Assembly (NCBI GenBank): GCA_963755195.1
Contig: CAVWIZ010000001.1
Coordinates: 1,178,001-1,242,000 of the forward strand
Length of the DNA: 64,000 bases
Direction: 5' to 3'
Origin: CAVQJU01 sp963755195
GTDB taxonomy: Bacteria > Acidobacteriota > Vicinamibacteria > Vicinamibacterales > CAVVIG01
Numbering within the stretch: the first letter of the stretch is position 1; the number at the start of each line of letters is the position of its first letter. A program made the translations under genes and the position numbers. Under the pieces are notes generated by a model. The model saw only the letters and a list, made by a program, of their open reading frames with translations. It did not search any database and was not told the DNA's origin. Of this stretch, positions 23,566 to 33,076 are shown piece by piece.

Positions 23566-26512
23566 GTGCGTGGACGGAAACTGATCGGCGCGCTGTGGCT
23601 GTTCGCGTGGTTGTGCGCCGCGTCCGTCGGGGCGTCGACCCTTTTCGACCCGACCCTCCGCTTTCGCACGATCCGAACGCCGCACTTCATCATCTATTTT
23701 CACCAGGGCGAGGATCGCCTCGCGGGTCGTCTCGCTGTCATCGCGGAAGAGACGTGGCAGGCGATCGGGCAGCGGCTCGACGTGAAGCCGCCGCTGCTCA
23801 CGCACGTCGTCCTCGCGGATCAGACCGAGCAGGCGGGAGGGTCGGCCACACCGGTCCCCTACAACACTGTCGTGCTGACCGCCGCGTGGCCCGCCGGTTC
23901 GGAACTGATCGGCGACCAGGACGACTGGCTGCGGCTGGTGTTTACCCATGAGTTCGCGCATATCGCGCACCTCGATCGTTCGGAGAGCTGGGCGCGCGTA
24001 GTCAGGAATGTCTTTGGGCGCATGCCGCTTGCCTTTCCGAATCTCTATCTGCCTACCTGGCAGATCGAAGGCCTCGCGACCTACGAAGAAAGCGCCATCA
24101 CCGGCGAAGGGCGCTTGTTCAACGGAAACTTCCGGGCCATTGAGGATGAAGCCGCGCGGCAGCGTGCGCTCGAGCCCCTCGATCGCGTCAACGGCGGCCT
24201 TGTGGACTGGCCTGGCGGCCAGGCCGCGTACGCCTACGGCGCCGGGTTCCATCAGTATCTCGTTGACCGATTCGGTCCCGAGAAGCTGGCGGTATTGGCC
24301 GAGGCCACCGCCCGCCGGGTGCCCTACACCGGTTCGCGGGTCTTCCCACGCGTGTACGGTCAATCGCTTGGTGACTTGTGGCGCGACTATCAAGCCACGG
24401 TGTCGAACCGCGTCGCCCTCGCGCCGGCCGACGCGGGGCTCACGCGCATCACGCACCATCATTACGACGTGGCCGGCCCCCGGTTCGATCGCTTCGTCTG
24501 CGCCGCCTGCCCGCCGGAGCTCGTCTATTCCGTTCAGACGCCGCATTCGCTTCCGGCGCTCAATCGCATTCGTCTCGATGGCACCGGATCGCGCCGGCTG
24601 GCGACGCGCATCCTCGGATCGACGACGGCCATCGGCCGCGACGCGATCTACTTCGATCAGCAGGATCTCCGGCGCAACACCGGCGTCTACAGCGATCTGT
24701 ACGAGTGGTCGCGCGCCAGCGGGAGCGTAAGTCGGGTGACGTCGGACGCACGTCTGCTCGATCCCGATCTTGCGCCAGACGGGAAGACCCTCGTCGCGGT
24801 GCAGAGCCGACCTGGACGACGCGATCTTGTGCTGATCCAGGAGATGGGGCCGGGCGCTCAGCCGAGCCTGTCCGGGCCTCGAAAGCCCGCGCGGCAAATC
24901 GAAACGCTCATCTCGGAGCCGGATACGCAATTCAATGCGCCCCGATGGTCGCCTGACGGCCGGACGATAGCGGTGGAACGTCATCGACTCGGCGCGCCGC
25001 CCGAGATTGCCCTCGTTGACGTCGCCACGAAGACGGCTCGGGTCGTGGCGGCCGATCCGCGCGACCGCGCGGTCACACCCGCCTGGCGGCCCGACGGCCG
25101 CGCCATCGTCGTGGCGATGGCGCGCGAGGACGAGCCATTCAACCTCTATGAGATTGACTATGAGATGAACCTCGGGGGCGCGAATGCGGCGCGCCAGCTG
25201 ACGCACCTGACCGGCGGCGCGACGTGGCCGGACGTCTCGCCCGACGGCCGCATGCTGGCGTTTGTCGGCTACACCGCAGAGGGCTTTGAGCTGTTCTCGA
25301 TGCCGTATCCCGCGCCGCTTGCGGCGGGACCGGGCCCCGGCATCCGGCCTGAGGCGGATTCCGCCGGCGTGCGCGCCGATGCCAGGGCGCTCGGCGCCGA
25401 GCCGCCGATCACCTCGAAGTCCTACTCGCCACTGGGCACGCTGAAGCCGACGTCGTGGTCGCCGATCATCGAAAGCGGCGACGCGTTCCGCGTGGGGGCG
25501 GAGGTCTTCGCGTCGGATGTGCTGAGGTACCATTTCTACGCGGCCTCGGCCACGTGGCTCGTTTCAGGTCCCGACGGGTTTCCGACGCCGAGCCGCGAGG
25601 TGCCCGATTGGCAGCTGTCGTACGTGTACAACCGGTGGCGTCCCGCCTTGTTTGCGAGCGCGTCATCGGAGACGTCGTTCGCCACCGGACTTGACAGCGC
25701 CACGGGGCGGCCAGTGTCGGTCACCTTGCGCGAACGCCGGCTCGAAGGCGGCGTTCAATTCCCGATCGTTCACGTTCGTCGACGGTCTCTCGGTCAGTTG
25801 TCCATCATTCGCGCCGACGACGACTACACGCTGACCGGCCGGGAAGTCTCGGGCCATCGAACCGGAGTTCGTGCCGCCGCGTCCTTCACGTCTGCGCATC
25901 AGGTACTCGGCGTCGATCAGCCAGGAAGCCGGCCTCGCCGCCGGTTTCACCGGAGAGTTCACGCGTCAGGCGCTGGGAACCGACGCCGACGCCACCAGAC
26001 TGACGGGCGACGTTCGCGCGTACCTGCCGGCGCTCGGTCCGCATCACGTGATTGCCCTGCGGGCTGCCGGCGGGAAGACCGCGGGCGATCTGTCGGTCGG
26101 CCCGTTTCTCATGGGTGGGTCGGCTCGCGACGCGGGCCTGATCGATTTCAGCACGGGGCTCGCCACGCTCATGCGAGGATTTCCAAGCGACACGTTCGCC
26201 GGCAGCCACGCCGCGCTCGTCAACGCCGAGTACCGCGTCCCGCTCGCACGACCGCAGCGGGGCGTCGGCACCTGGCCGCTGTTCCTTCGATCCATTCACG
26301 CCGCGGTGTTCGTGGACGCGGGTCACGTGTGGACGACCAGGTTCGTCGCAAGCGACTTGAAGTCGTCGTTTGGCGCGGAGCTGTCGGCCGACACGGTGTT
26401 GGGCTTCGTCCTGCCGATCACGGCGACAGTCGGCGCGGCGTGGGGACACGACGGGAGCGGGCGAGTCCAGGATCAGACGACGTTCTACGTCCGGTTCGGC
26501 CGCGCGTTTTAG
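23566..26512 (+). CDS. Peptidase MA-like / beta-propeller / outer-membrane barrel protein (one frameshift)
   Basis: The gene spans about 980 codons. GTG 23566 begins a signal peptide (RGRKLIGALWLFAWLCAAS); a GTG at 23530 is an alternative. Next comes a peptidase-MA-like domain with zinc motif THEFAHIAHLD near residue 128 and GLATYEES. PD40/TolB-like propeller repeats follow (RWSPDGRTIAVERHR, DVSPDGRMLAFVGY). The C-terminal third resembles a BamA-type surface-antigen barrel (LVNAEYRVPLARP, AAVFVDAGHVW) ending in aromatic Phe. Frame changes near 25897, between SFTSAHQ and YSASISQEAG, by one apparent extra base. A surface or secreted role is inferred. Confidence 0.75.
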
Positions 26513-26513
26513 G

Positions 26514-26519
26514 TATACT
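26514..26519 (+). promoter_or_regulatory. TATACT -10 box just upstream of the phosphodiesterase-like gene
   Basis: TATACT follows the stop of the preceding gene and lies eight bases before GTG 26528. With the usual distance to the start site the message would begin at or next to the GTG, hence leaderless. A -35 is not obvious inside the preceding coding region. Confidence 0.4.
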
Positions 26520-26527
26520 CCGCGACA

Positions 26528-28279
26528 GTGCGCTACCTTCGGATGTTGAGCAACTCGCTGGTGGCGGCGACGCTGGCGGCGTGCTATGTCGTCGTGCTCG
26601 TCCTGCAGCTCAACCCGATGCTCCCGCTCGAGCCGCTGCGGCTGATCCCGCTCGCGCTGACCGTCGGCCTCTTCTACGCGGCGCATCTCACCGTCATCTT
26701 CTACGTCTGGCTGGTCGTTCGTCAGTTGTTCGCGCGAGAGCTCTTCTCGCCCGCGTGGACGAGCATCAGCGTCCTGTCGTGGCTCGGTGCGGCGGCCGCG
26801 GCGGCCGGCGCGGTGCTCATGTGGGCGAACCTGCGCACGTTCACGCTGGTGCTGGCGACCGACACGGTTGACGAGATGGCGAAAGGGATGCTCGCGCTCG
26901 TGGCGTCGGCGTCGCTGTTCGTGGTCGTCGGGCTGCTGCGATCGCACGTCTGGCCGCGACAACGAATGGTGTGGGCGCTCGTGCTCGTGCTCGTGGCCGG
27001 CGGATCGGTCGCCGCGCCGATGGCGCTCCGGGGCCGCGCCACCTTCCCGGTGCTCGACACGCGCCCGATCGACGCGCTGCTCGAGCGCGCCCCGACGGAA
27101 CGGCCCTCGCGTGTGACGATCCTCGCGATCGACGCAGGATCGCTGGATCTCATCACGGGTGCGGCGGCGGATGGCCGACTGCCGAATTTTGGCCGCGTGC
27201 TCGACGCCGGCGCGGTGATGCATCTGGCGACGCTGCACCCGACGTCGGCCGAAGCCGTGTGGACCGCCGTCGCCACGGGGAAGCTCCCCCAAAAGAACGG
27301 TGTCCGATCCGCCGGCATCTATCACCTCGCGCAGGGCGGCGAGGCCGTGCAGTTGCTGCCCGATTACTGCTTTGCTCATGCGCTGGTGCGCTTCGGGCTC
27401 GTCGTCGAGGAGCCGCATACCTCGGCCGCGCTTCGTACCCGGCCGTTCTGGAGCATTCTGAGCGCCCTCGGCATCCCCGTGGCCGTCGTCGGATGGCCGC
27501 TGACGCAGCCGGCGCCCGCCGTGCGGGGCTACCTGGTCAGCGACGCGTACCTGCGGCTCGCCGCGACGCCCTCCGCCATCGAAGACTCGTCGTCGGTGTA
27601 TCCGCCCGACATCCAGGCGGCGGTCGCCGAGGCGGTTGACGCGGCGGGACTCGCGATGACGACGGACGCCGCCGTGGTGCCAGCGGCGCGCGGCGTGGTC
27701 AACGAGATGCCCGGCCGCATCGATCGCACGTTCGATCAGATTGCGCGGACGCTTGCGCTGACGCATTCAACCCGCGTGACCGTCGTCAGGTATCAGAGCC
27801 TCGATCAAATCGGCCACTACTTCCTGCGCTATGCGATGCCCTCTGCGTTTGGCGATGTCACCGACGACGAGCGGCGCCGGCTCGGGTCGGTGCTCGAGGG
27901 GCACTACGCCTTCATCGACGCGGCCATCGGACGTGCGATCGAGACGATCGGGCCCGACGATCTCCTGCTGGTCGTCTCCGGCTACGGCATGGAGCCGCTC
28001 GGGCTGGGGAAGCGCCTGCTCGAGAAGATGATCGGCGACCCCGATTTGAGCGGGACGCACGAGAACGCGCCCGACGGGTTCCTGATGGCGTACGGCTCCT
28101 CGGTGGTGCGCGGACGGCTCCTTCCGCGGGGATCGGTCGTCGACCTTGTCCCGACCATGCTGTACTTTCTGGGTCTGCCGATCGGCCGCGACATGGACGG
28201 CTACGCACGCACGGACTTGTTTCAGCGCACGTTTACGGACGAACAGCCCATCACGTTCATTCCCACGTACGACAGGTGA
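26528..28279 (+). CDS. Membrane-anchored alkaline phosphatase superfamily (nucleotide pyrophosphatase-like) protein
   Basis: The 583-residue protein has about five N-terminal membrane helices (residues about 10-165) and a soluble alkaline-phosphatase-like domain. VTILAIDAGSLDLI supplies the first metal Asp and the catalytic Thr/Ser region is LHPTSAEAVWTAVATG (nucleophile probably Thr or Ser in PTSAEAVW). YQSLDQIGHYF and SGYGMEP are the other metal segments, and SGTHENAPDGFLMAYG is typical of type I phosphodiesterases. Substrate is unknown. GTG 26528 has no Shine-Dalgarno motif. The gene stands before the pyrR promoter. Confidence 0.8.
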   Translation: MRYLRMLSNSLVAATLAACYVVVLVLQLNPMLPLEPLRLIPLALTVGLFYAAHLTVIFYVWLVVRQLFARELFSPAWTSISVLSWLGAAAAAAGAVLMWANLRTFTLVLATDTVDEMAKGMLALVASASLFVVVGLLRSHVWPRQRMVWALVLVLVAGGSVAAPMALRGRATFPVLDTRPIDALLERAPTERPSRVTILAIDAGSLDLITGAAADGRLPNFGRVLDAGAVMHLATLHPTSAEAVWTAVATGKLPQKNGVRSAGIYHLAQGGEAVQLLPDYCFAHALVRFGLVVEEPHTSAALRTRPFWSILSALGIPVAVVGWPLTQPAPAVRGYLVSDAYLRLAATPSAIEDSSSVYPPDIQAAVAEAVDAAGLAMTTDAAVVPAARGVVNEMPGRIDRTFDQIARTLALTHSTRVTVVRYQSLDQIGHYFLRYAMPSAFGDVTDDERRRLGSVLEGHYAFIDAAIGRAIETIGPDDLLLVVSGYGMEPLGLGKRLLEKMIGDPDLSGTHENAPDGFLMAYGSSVVRGRLLPRGSVVDLVPTMLYFLGLPIGRDMDGYARTDLFQRTFTDEQPITFIPTYDR

Positions 28280-28281
28280 GG

Positions 28282-28287
28282 TATAAT
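28282..28287 (+). promoter_or_regulatory. TATAAT -10 box of the pyrRBC operon
   Basis: A perfect TATAAT follows the preceding stop by two bases. The start site would be near 28294, placing the PyrR-binding element at the very 5' end of the leader. The -35 is poor (TTCATT with long spacing or ATTCCC at 17 bases). Confidence 0.6.
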
Positions 28288-28297
28288 CCCTTCGCTC

Positions 28298-28330
28298 TTT
28301 AACGCGGCCCCGAGAGGCTGCAAAGAGGTG
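28298..28330 (+). promoter_or_regulatory. PyrR-binding RNA element in the pyrR leader
   Basis: The leader reads TTTAACGCGGCC then CCGAGAGGCTGC then AAAGAGG. GCGGCC (28304-28309) pairs with GGCTGC (28316-28321) around a CCGAGA hexaloop, which fits the CNGNGA loop of known PyrR sites. The flanking TTTAA and AAAGAGG also match the consensus. PyrR with UMP/UTP binds such hairpins to repress pyr operons. No classical terminator is seen downstream. Instead the Shine-Dalgarno GGGAGG of pyrR sits in a small CGGGA/TCCCG hairpin (28393-28405), suggesting translational rather than transcriptional control (inference). Confidence 0.8.
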
Positions 28331-28349
28331 TCCGATGCCCGTCCGTCTC

Positions 28350-28388
28350 CCCAATTACCAAGTTACCCGATTACCCAATTATTCGATT
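28350..28388 (+). repeat. TAATnnGG octamer array, open arm only (pyrR leader)
   Basis: Units of the reverse-complement type (CCAATTAC, CAAGTTAC, CCGATTAC, CCAATTAT) fill the leader between the PyrR element and the Shine-Dalgarno sequence of pyrR. Only the stop-free arm is present. It makes an artificial upstream extension of the pyrR frame back to GTG 28328. Confidence 0.8.
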
Positions 28389-28405
28389 CGCGCGGGAGGG
28401 TCCCG

Positions 28406-28936
28406 GTGCCCGTAGTGATGGACGCCGACCGCATGGGCCGAACCCTCACGCGCATCGCGCACGAGGTGCTCGAGCGCAATCGCGGCGTCGAGGAGCTGGC
28501 GCTCGTCGGCATCCGGACCCGCGGCGTGCCGCTGGCCCGGCGGATTGCGGAATCGATTCACCAGATTCACGGCCATGAGGTGCCGACCGGCGCGCTCGAC
28601 ATCACGCTGTACCGCGACGACTTGAGCGGCCACGCCGTCGGCCTGCAGCCCGTGATCCGCAAGACCGAGATTCCATTCTCGATCGACGGCAAGCTCATTC
28701 TGCTCGTGGACGACGTGCTCTATACGGGCCGGACGATTCGCGCGGCGCTCGACGCGCTGATCGATTTCGGCCGCCCCCGGGCCATTCAGCTCGTGGTCCT
28801 GGTTGACCGCGGGCATCGCGAGCTGCCGATCAAGGCGGACTACGTGGGGAAGAACCTGCCGACGTCGGCGTCCGAGAGCGTGCAGGTGCACCTGACGGAG
28901 ATCGACGGCCGCGACGAGGTGGAGATCCAGCCGTGA
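28406..28936 (+). CDS. pyrR: PyrR bifunctional pyrimidine regulator / uracil phosphoribosyltransferase
   Basis: The 176-residue protein binds pyr leader RNA and has UPRTase activity. PRPP-binding loop LILLVDDVLYTGRTIRAALD is near residues 95-114; VGIRTRGVPLA and DITLYRDDL are PyrR-specific. GTG 28406 is chosen because GGGAGG lies six bases upstream and the length matches the family (about 178). The longer frame from GTG 28328 would translate the PyrR element and the repeat array. The stop overlaps the pyrB start (GTGA), so expression is coupled. It probably autoregulates through the element at 28298. Confidence 0.93.
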   Translation: MPVVMDADRMGRTLTRIAHEVLERNRGVEELALVGIRTRGVPLARRIAESIHQIHGHEVPTGALDITLYRDDLSGHAVGLQPVIRKTEIPFSIDGKLILLVDDVLYTGRTIRAALDALIDFGRPRAIQLVVLVDRGHRELPIKADYVGKNLPTSASESVQVHLTEIDGRDEVEIQP

Positions 28937-29862
28937 AAAAAGATCTCCTGGGCATCGCGGATCTCACGTCGGACGAAATCTACCTGGTGCTCGAGACGGC
29001 CGAGGCGATGCGCGAGATCGGCCAACGGCCGATCAAGAAGGTGCCGACGCTTCGCGGAAAGACCGTCGTGAATCTCTTCTACGAAGCGAGCACGCGGACC
29101 CGCACCTCGTTCGAGATCGCGGAGAAGCGCCTGAGCGCCGATACGCTCAACGTCGCGGTGTCCGTGTCGAGCGTCCTCAAGGGCGAGACGCTGGCCGATA
29201 CGGCGAGAAACATCGAGGCCATGTCGCCGGACATGATCGTGCTGCGGCACCCGTCGTCGGGCGCGTGTCACATGCTGTCGCGCATCTGCCGGTCGCGCAT
29301 CATCAACGCCGGCGACGGCATGCACGAACACCCGACGCAGGCGCTCCTCGACGCGTTCACCATCCGGGAACACAAGAAGCAGATTCAGGGCCTCAAGGTC
29401 GCGATCGTGGGCGATCTGGTGCACAGCCGCGTGCTGCGCAGCAACGTGCTGCTGCTGACCAAGCTCGGCGCCGACGTGTGGGTGAGCGGGCCGCCGACGC
29501 TGTTGCCGCCCGGCATCGAGTGTCTCGGCGTGCACGTCACGACCTCGGTTGATGAGGCGGTGACCGACGCGGACGTCATCATGATGCTGCGCATTCAGCA
29601 GGAGCGGATGCAGGGTTCGTTTTTTCCGTCGCTCCGCGAATATTTCAACGTCTTTGGGATGACGGCCGAGCGTGTGCGCCGCGCGAAATCCGACGTCATC
29701 ATCATGCACCCGGGGCCAATCAACCGCGGCGTGGAGATTGCCTCGGACGTGGCCGACGGTCCGTATTCGGTGATTCTCGAGCAGGTGGCCAACGGCGTCG
29801 CCGTACGGATGGCCGTGCTCTACCTTCTGGCGGGCGGAGTTGACGATGAAGCGGCTGCTTAA
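28933..29862 (+). CDS. pyrB: Aspartate carbamoyltransferase catalytic subunit
   Basis: The 309-residue enzyme condenses carbamoyl phosphate with aspartate. The carbamoyl-phosphate loop YEASTRTRTSFE, the active-site HEHPTQALLDAF and the C-terminal MHPGPINRGVE are all intact. There is no pyrI in the window, as is common where PyrR regulates the operon. GTG 28933 overlaps the pyrR stop; the end overlaps pyrC by 17 bases. Confidence 0.96.
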   Translation: MKKDLLGIADLTSDEIYLVLETAEAMREIGQRPIKKVPTLRGKTVVNLFYEASTRTRTSFEIAEKRLSADTLNVAVSVSSVLKGETLADTARNIEAMSPDMIVLRHPSSGACHMLSRICRSRIINAGDGMHEHPTQALLDAFTIREHKKQIQGLKVAIVGDLVHSRVLRSNVLLLTKLGADVWVSGPPTLLPPGIECLGVHVTTSVDEAVTDADVIMMLRIQQERMQGSFFPSLREYFNVFGMTAERVRRAKSDVIIMHPGPINRGVEIASDVADGPYSVILEQVANGVAVRMAVLYLLAGGVDDEAAA

Positions 29863-31156
29863 AGGCGGGAGGCTGGTGGATCCAGCCAACGGCCGCGACG
29901 GAATGTTCGACGTGCTGATTGACGGCGACCGCATCGCCCGCGTCGGCCGCGATCTTCCGGTCGATCCCGATACGACGGTCGTCGAAATCCCGGCCGGGTT
30001 CATCGTGTGTCCCGGGCTCATCGACATGCACGTGCATTTGCGCGAGCCTGGGCAGGAGCACAAGGAAACCGTCGCCACGGGCACCGCGGCGGCCGTCGCG
30101 GGTGGATTTACGGCGGTCGCCTGCATGCCGAACACCAGTCCCGTGAACGACAACGCCGGCGTCACCGAATACGTCCTGAAGAAGGCAGCGGAAGCCAACC
30201 TGGCGCGGGTCTATCCCATTGGCGCCGTTTCCCGGGGCCAGGCGGGCGAGCAGCTGGCTGACATCGCCGAGCTCAAGGCGGCGGGATGCGTGGCGCTCTC
30301 CGACGACGGGCGTCCGGTGGCGACGGCGCTGCTGATGCGGCGCGCCCTCGAATATGCCTCGATGTTCAACATGCCGGTCATCGAGCACTGCGAGGAGCAG
30401 ACCCTCAAGGGCGAAGGTGTCGCGCACGAAGGCTTCGCGGCCTCAACACTTGGTCTGCGGGGCATTCCCGGCGAAGCCGAATCGATCATGGCGCTGCGCG
30501 ACATCTCGCTCGCGAGCCTCACCGGCGGCGCGGTCCATATCGCACACATGAGCGCCCGGCAGACGCTCGATGCCGTCCGCTACGGCAAGGCGCGCGCCGC
30601 GCGCGTCACGTGCGAGGTGACGCCGCATCACCTCGTGCTCACCGACGAGACGCTGGCCTCGCCCGTGCCGTACGACACCAACGCCAAGATGAACCCGCCG
30701 CTGCGGGAAACATCCGATCGCGACGCCATGCTGGCCGGGCTCGCCGACGGGAGCATCGACGTCATCGCGACGGATCATGCGCCGCATCACTACGACGAAA
30801 AGCAGGTGGAATTCGATCGCGCGCCGTTCGGCATCACCGGCCTTGAAACGGCGGTGTCGCTGTGCCTCGATCGTCTCGTGCACGCCGGCGTCATCGACCT
30901 GCCGCGGCTCGTCGAGCTGCTGTCGGTCAGCCCCGCGCGGATTCTGAGCGTGGCCGGTGGATCGCTCGCCGAGGGCGCGCCGGCCGACGTGACGATTCTG
31001 GCGCCCGACCTGCCGGTCACCGTCTCGGCCGCCCGCATGCGATCGAGGTCGAAGAATACGCCGTTCGATGGATGGCAATTGCGCGGAGGTGTCGCCGCGA
31101 CCATCGTTGGCGGCCGCGTCGTGTACGTCAACGACGCGGCGAATCTGCTGATCTAA
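29846..31156 (+). CDS. pyrC: Dihydroorotase (type I)
   Basis: The 436-residue amidohydrolase cyclises carbamoyl aspartate. Zinc ligands are in DMHVHLREPGQEHKE, a metal-site His occurs in HCEEQTL and HIAHMS, and the catalytic Asp is in ATDHAPHH; ACMPNTSPVND is the type I signature. ATG 29846 follows GGCGGAG by six bases and lies inside the end of pyrB, showing tight coupling. It is the last gene of pyrRBC and its stop overlaps the convergent carbonic anhydrase stop by four bases. Confidence 0.95.
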   Translation: MKRLLKGGRLVDPANGRDGMFDVLIDGDRIARVGRDLPVDPDTTVVEIPAGFIVCPGLIDMHVHLREPGQEHKETVATGTAAAVAGGFTAVACMPNTSPVNDNAGVTEYVLKKAAEANLARVYPIGAVSRGQAGEQLADIAELKAAGCVALSDDGRPVATALLMRRALEYASMFNMPVIEHCEEQTLKGEGVAHEGFAASTLGLRGIPGEAESIMALRDISLASLTGGAVHIAHMSARQTLDAVRYGKARAARVTCEVTPHHLVLTDETLASPVPYDTNAKMNPPLRETSDRDAMLAGLADGSIDVIATDHAPHHYDEKQVEFDRAPFGITGLETAVSLCLDRLVHAGVIDLPRLVELLSVSPARILSVAGGSLAEGAPADVTILAPDLPVTVSAARMRSRSKNTPFDGWQLRGGVAATIVGGRVVYVNDAANLLI

Positions 31157-31779
31157 TCAGCTTCCGGCGTGCCGTCGAAGAATTCCACGAGCCCGGTCTC
31201 CAACGAATACTCGGCGCCGACGACCAGAAGGCCCTCGTTCTCGATCAACTCCTCGACGATTCCCGATCCGTGTCGCAGATGGTCTGCCGAGGCGCGGATG
31301 TTGGCCCGAACCGCGTGCCGGAGCAGAGCCTCCTGGTCGTGCCTGAGGTCTGTCGCCAGCAACGCTTCCACCGATGGCCGCACGCGGTCGACGATCGACC
31401 GAAGATTCTTCGACTGGTTGGTCGGCTGCAGAAGCTCTTCCAGAGTGGCCTGAACAGCCCCGCATTGGGAATGTCCGAGAACCACCACAAGCCGCGTCTC
31501 GAACCGGGCCGCGGCGAACTCGACGCTGCCCACTTGCGACGGCGCGACGATGTTGCCGGCAACGCGGATGACGAACAGGTCGCCGACGCCCTGGTCGAAG
31601 ACGATCTCTGCCGGCACCCGCGAGTCGGAACAGCCGAGAATGATGGCGAACGGTTCCTGGGTTGCCGCCGGCGCGTCTCGACGTGTCTGATTCCTGAGCG
31701 TGTCGTCACGACGAGCGCCGGAGACGAAGCGACGATTTCCCGATCGAAGGCGTTCGAGTGCTTCTCGTGCTGAGATCAT
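31153..31779 (-). CDS. Beta-class carbonic anhydrase
   Basis: The 208-residue enzyme interconverts CO2 and bicarbonate. Zinc ligands Cys50 (GCSDSRVP), His103 and Cys106 (GHSQCGAV) with the catalytic Asp52-Arg54 pair are visible. DQGVGDLFVIRVAGN is the family core. It is an apparently soluble protein with no signal. Its position at the end of pyrRBC may be fortuitous, though bicarbonate feeds carbamoyl phosphate synthesis. GAGGTGAAG precedes the ATG. Confidence 0.93.
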   Translation of the reverse strand: MISAREALERLRSGNRRFVSGARRDDTLRNQTRRDAPAATQEPFAIILGCSDSRVPAEIVFDQGVGDLFVIRVAGNIVAPSQVGSVEFAAARFETRLVVVLGHSQCGAVQATLEELLQPTNQSKNLRSIVDRVRPSVEALLATDLRHDQEALLRHAVRANIRASADHLRHGSGIVEELIENEGLLVVGAEYSLETGLVEFFDGTPEAD

Positions 31780-31810
31780 CGACGCTTCACCTCGTTGTTG
31801 TCACGCTGGA

Positions 31811-32185
31811 CTATGACTCTGAAGGCACGTGTCGAGCATCGACGTATGCCCACGCCCGTACTCCAGACTGGAGGACGACGGTCACTCGTTTGACCGCCGC
31901 CACTTCGTACGTGTCGGCACTCTGAATTTCACTTGGCGTGACAGCAAACACGGTTCCGGTGATCACGTCGGACGCGCGTCCGCTGAACCTGGCCATGGTG
32001 TGGTGGGTCTTTCCGCTGATCGCAATGACCGTCGGGTCTTCGATCTTCAGCGGGACCAGTTCGAACCCTCGCAAGGCATCACGTGTGCCAGTCAGTCGCC
32101 GGCCAAACGTCGCCATTTGCACGGCCTCGAGCTGGAGCGTGCCGTACGAGAACAGCAACTCAGTGTGCGCGTCGTTGACTGCCAT
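31811..32185 (-). CDS. Gamma-glutamylcyclotransferase-like (AIG2-like) protein
   Basis: The 124-residue protein starts with LLFSYGTLQLEAVQMATFGR, the YGTL loop of the GGCT/AIG2 fold, and continues with LRGFELVPL and ITGTVFAV. The family includes gamma-glutamylcyclotransferases and gamma-glutamylaminecyclotransferases; a catalytic Glu is expected near the SADTYE segment (Glu in DTYEV). It lies 31 bases upstream of the carbonic anhydrase gene on the same strand. Substrate not determinable. Confidence 0.8.
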   Translation of the reverse strand: MAVNDAHTELLFSYGTLQLEAVQMATFGRRLTGTRDALRGFELVPLKIEDPTVIAISGKTHHTMARFSGRASDVITGTVFAVTPSEIQSADTYEVAAVKRVTVVLQSGVRAWAYVDARHVPSES

Positions 32186-32490
32186 TTGTTTGTGAGGCCT
32201 GGTGAGACGTCGCCTCGTGGCGCCTGTAGACCCGATTACCCGACCGCCAGATTCATCGGGGCGTCAGCCGCAGACGTGGATCACACTCACGCCCGCATCA
32301 TGGTGCCATTTAGCACCCCGCAGCCTGCTCGATGAATGCGCCGCCAGGGACGACGCCTGTGTTCCAGGATTCGGAGCACCCGTCCCCGACCGGCACGTCC
32401 GGAAACAGCTTCAGCCGCCACTCGAGCGCCTGTTCGCCACTGACACCGGGCAGGAGCACCCGCCTCGTGAAACCTTCGTAACCGATGCGT
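32186..32490. other. Gene-poor stretch with an unrecognised 65-codon minus-strand frame
   Basis: A minus frame at 32310-32507 (MRRVVERIGYEGFTRRVLLP and on) could encode a 65-residue protein but shows no family and no clear Shine-Dalgarno motif. At 32227-32240 a single CCCGATTACCCG copy of the octamer family occurs. At 32259-32274 the sequence CGGGGCGTCAGCCGCA matches the sequence at the end of the penicillin acylase gene (33584-33600). No promoter or terminator is recognised. Confidence 0.35.
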
Positions 32491-32943
32491 TCAACCACCC
32501 TCCGCATAGGCGGTCACCAACGACGTTCGAGTGAGATTCACCGAGTCCTTCGTCTGGTCATCCGAGGCTGACTCACCCATCTCGATCGAAAGCGTCGTGT
32601 TCGCGCCGGGGCGCCCGCCGCTCGATGGAAGGGGCCCTATGCGCCTTCTTCGTAAGATCAGGACGACGGCGAACACCATTCCGAAGGCCGCCCCGGTCGC
32701 CAGTGACACACCGATGCTCGGAATATCCGCAGCGACGGCAAGCGCCAACAGGACCAACCCGAGGCCAGCGATACCCGTCACTCTGATGTGTGCGATGTTG
32801 ATCGCGTCGACGAGTGGTGCGTCGTCATGACGAGGAAGTAGCTCCCTTACCCGTGATGAACGGTGATGGAAAAGCGCTAGCAAGAGAGCTACGACCAACC
32901 CGCCAATGAACGCCAGAACCATGAGTAACGTCACTGGATCCAC
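32491..32943 (-). CDS. Hypothetical membrane protein
   Basis: Starting at GTG 32943, seven bases after AAAGGAGG, the protein has 150 residues and three hydrophobic segments (LLMVLAFIGGLVVALLLALF, ITGIAGLGLVLLALAVAA-like, and ATGAAFGMVFAVVLILRR). A polar Ser/Thr-rich tail follows. The strong Shine-Dalgarno site decides this start over an upstream ATG at 33036. I recognise no domain. A role in the inner membrane is all that can be said. Confidence 0.6.
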   Translation of the reverse strand: MDPVTLLMVLAFIGGLVVALLLALFHHRSSRVRELLPRHDDAPLVDAINIAHIRVTGIAGLGLVLLALAVAADIPSIGVSLATGAAFGMVFAVVLILRRRRIGPLPSSGGRPGANTTLSIEMGESASDDQTKDSVNLTRTSLVTAYAEGG

Positions 32944-33076
32944 GGGGGTGCCTCCTTTCGCGTCATGTCGACGCATTCCAATGAACCGCGCGGCGCAGCG
33001 CACATTCGCACAAGCACTCGGTCGCGTCGGGTCCATCTGCAGGTTAGCTCATTCGTGCTGAGGCCGAATGCCCTGA

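Noticed and set aside
25886..27766. 626-codon minus frame opposite the phosphodiesterase-like gene
   Set aside because: No recognisable motif and very Arg/His-rich. The plus strand has a coherent membrane enzyme and a barrel domain.
28328..28405. Upstream GTG 28328 as pyrR start
   Set aside because: It would translate through the PyrR-binding element and the repeat array. GTG 28406 has GGGAGG at good spacing and gives the family length.
28334..28414. Possible leader peptide upstream of pyrR (MPVRLPNYQVTRLPNYS...)
   Set aside because: It is mostly translation of the octamer array, which is open in all frames on this strand, so the open frame carries no evidence of coding.
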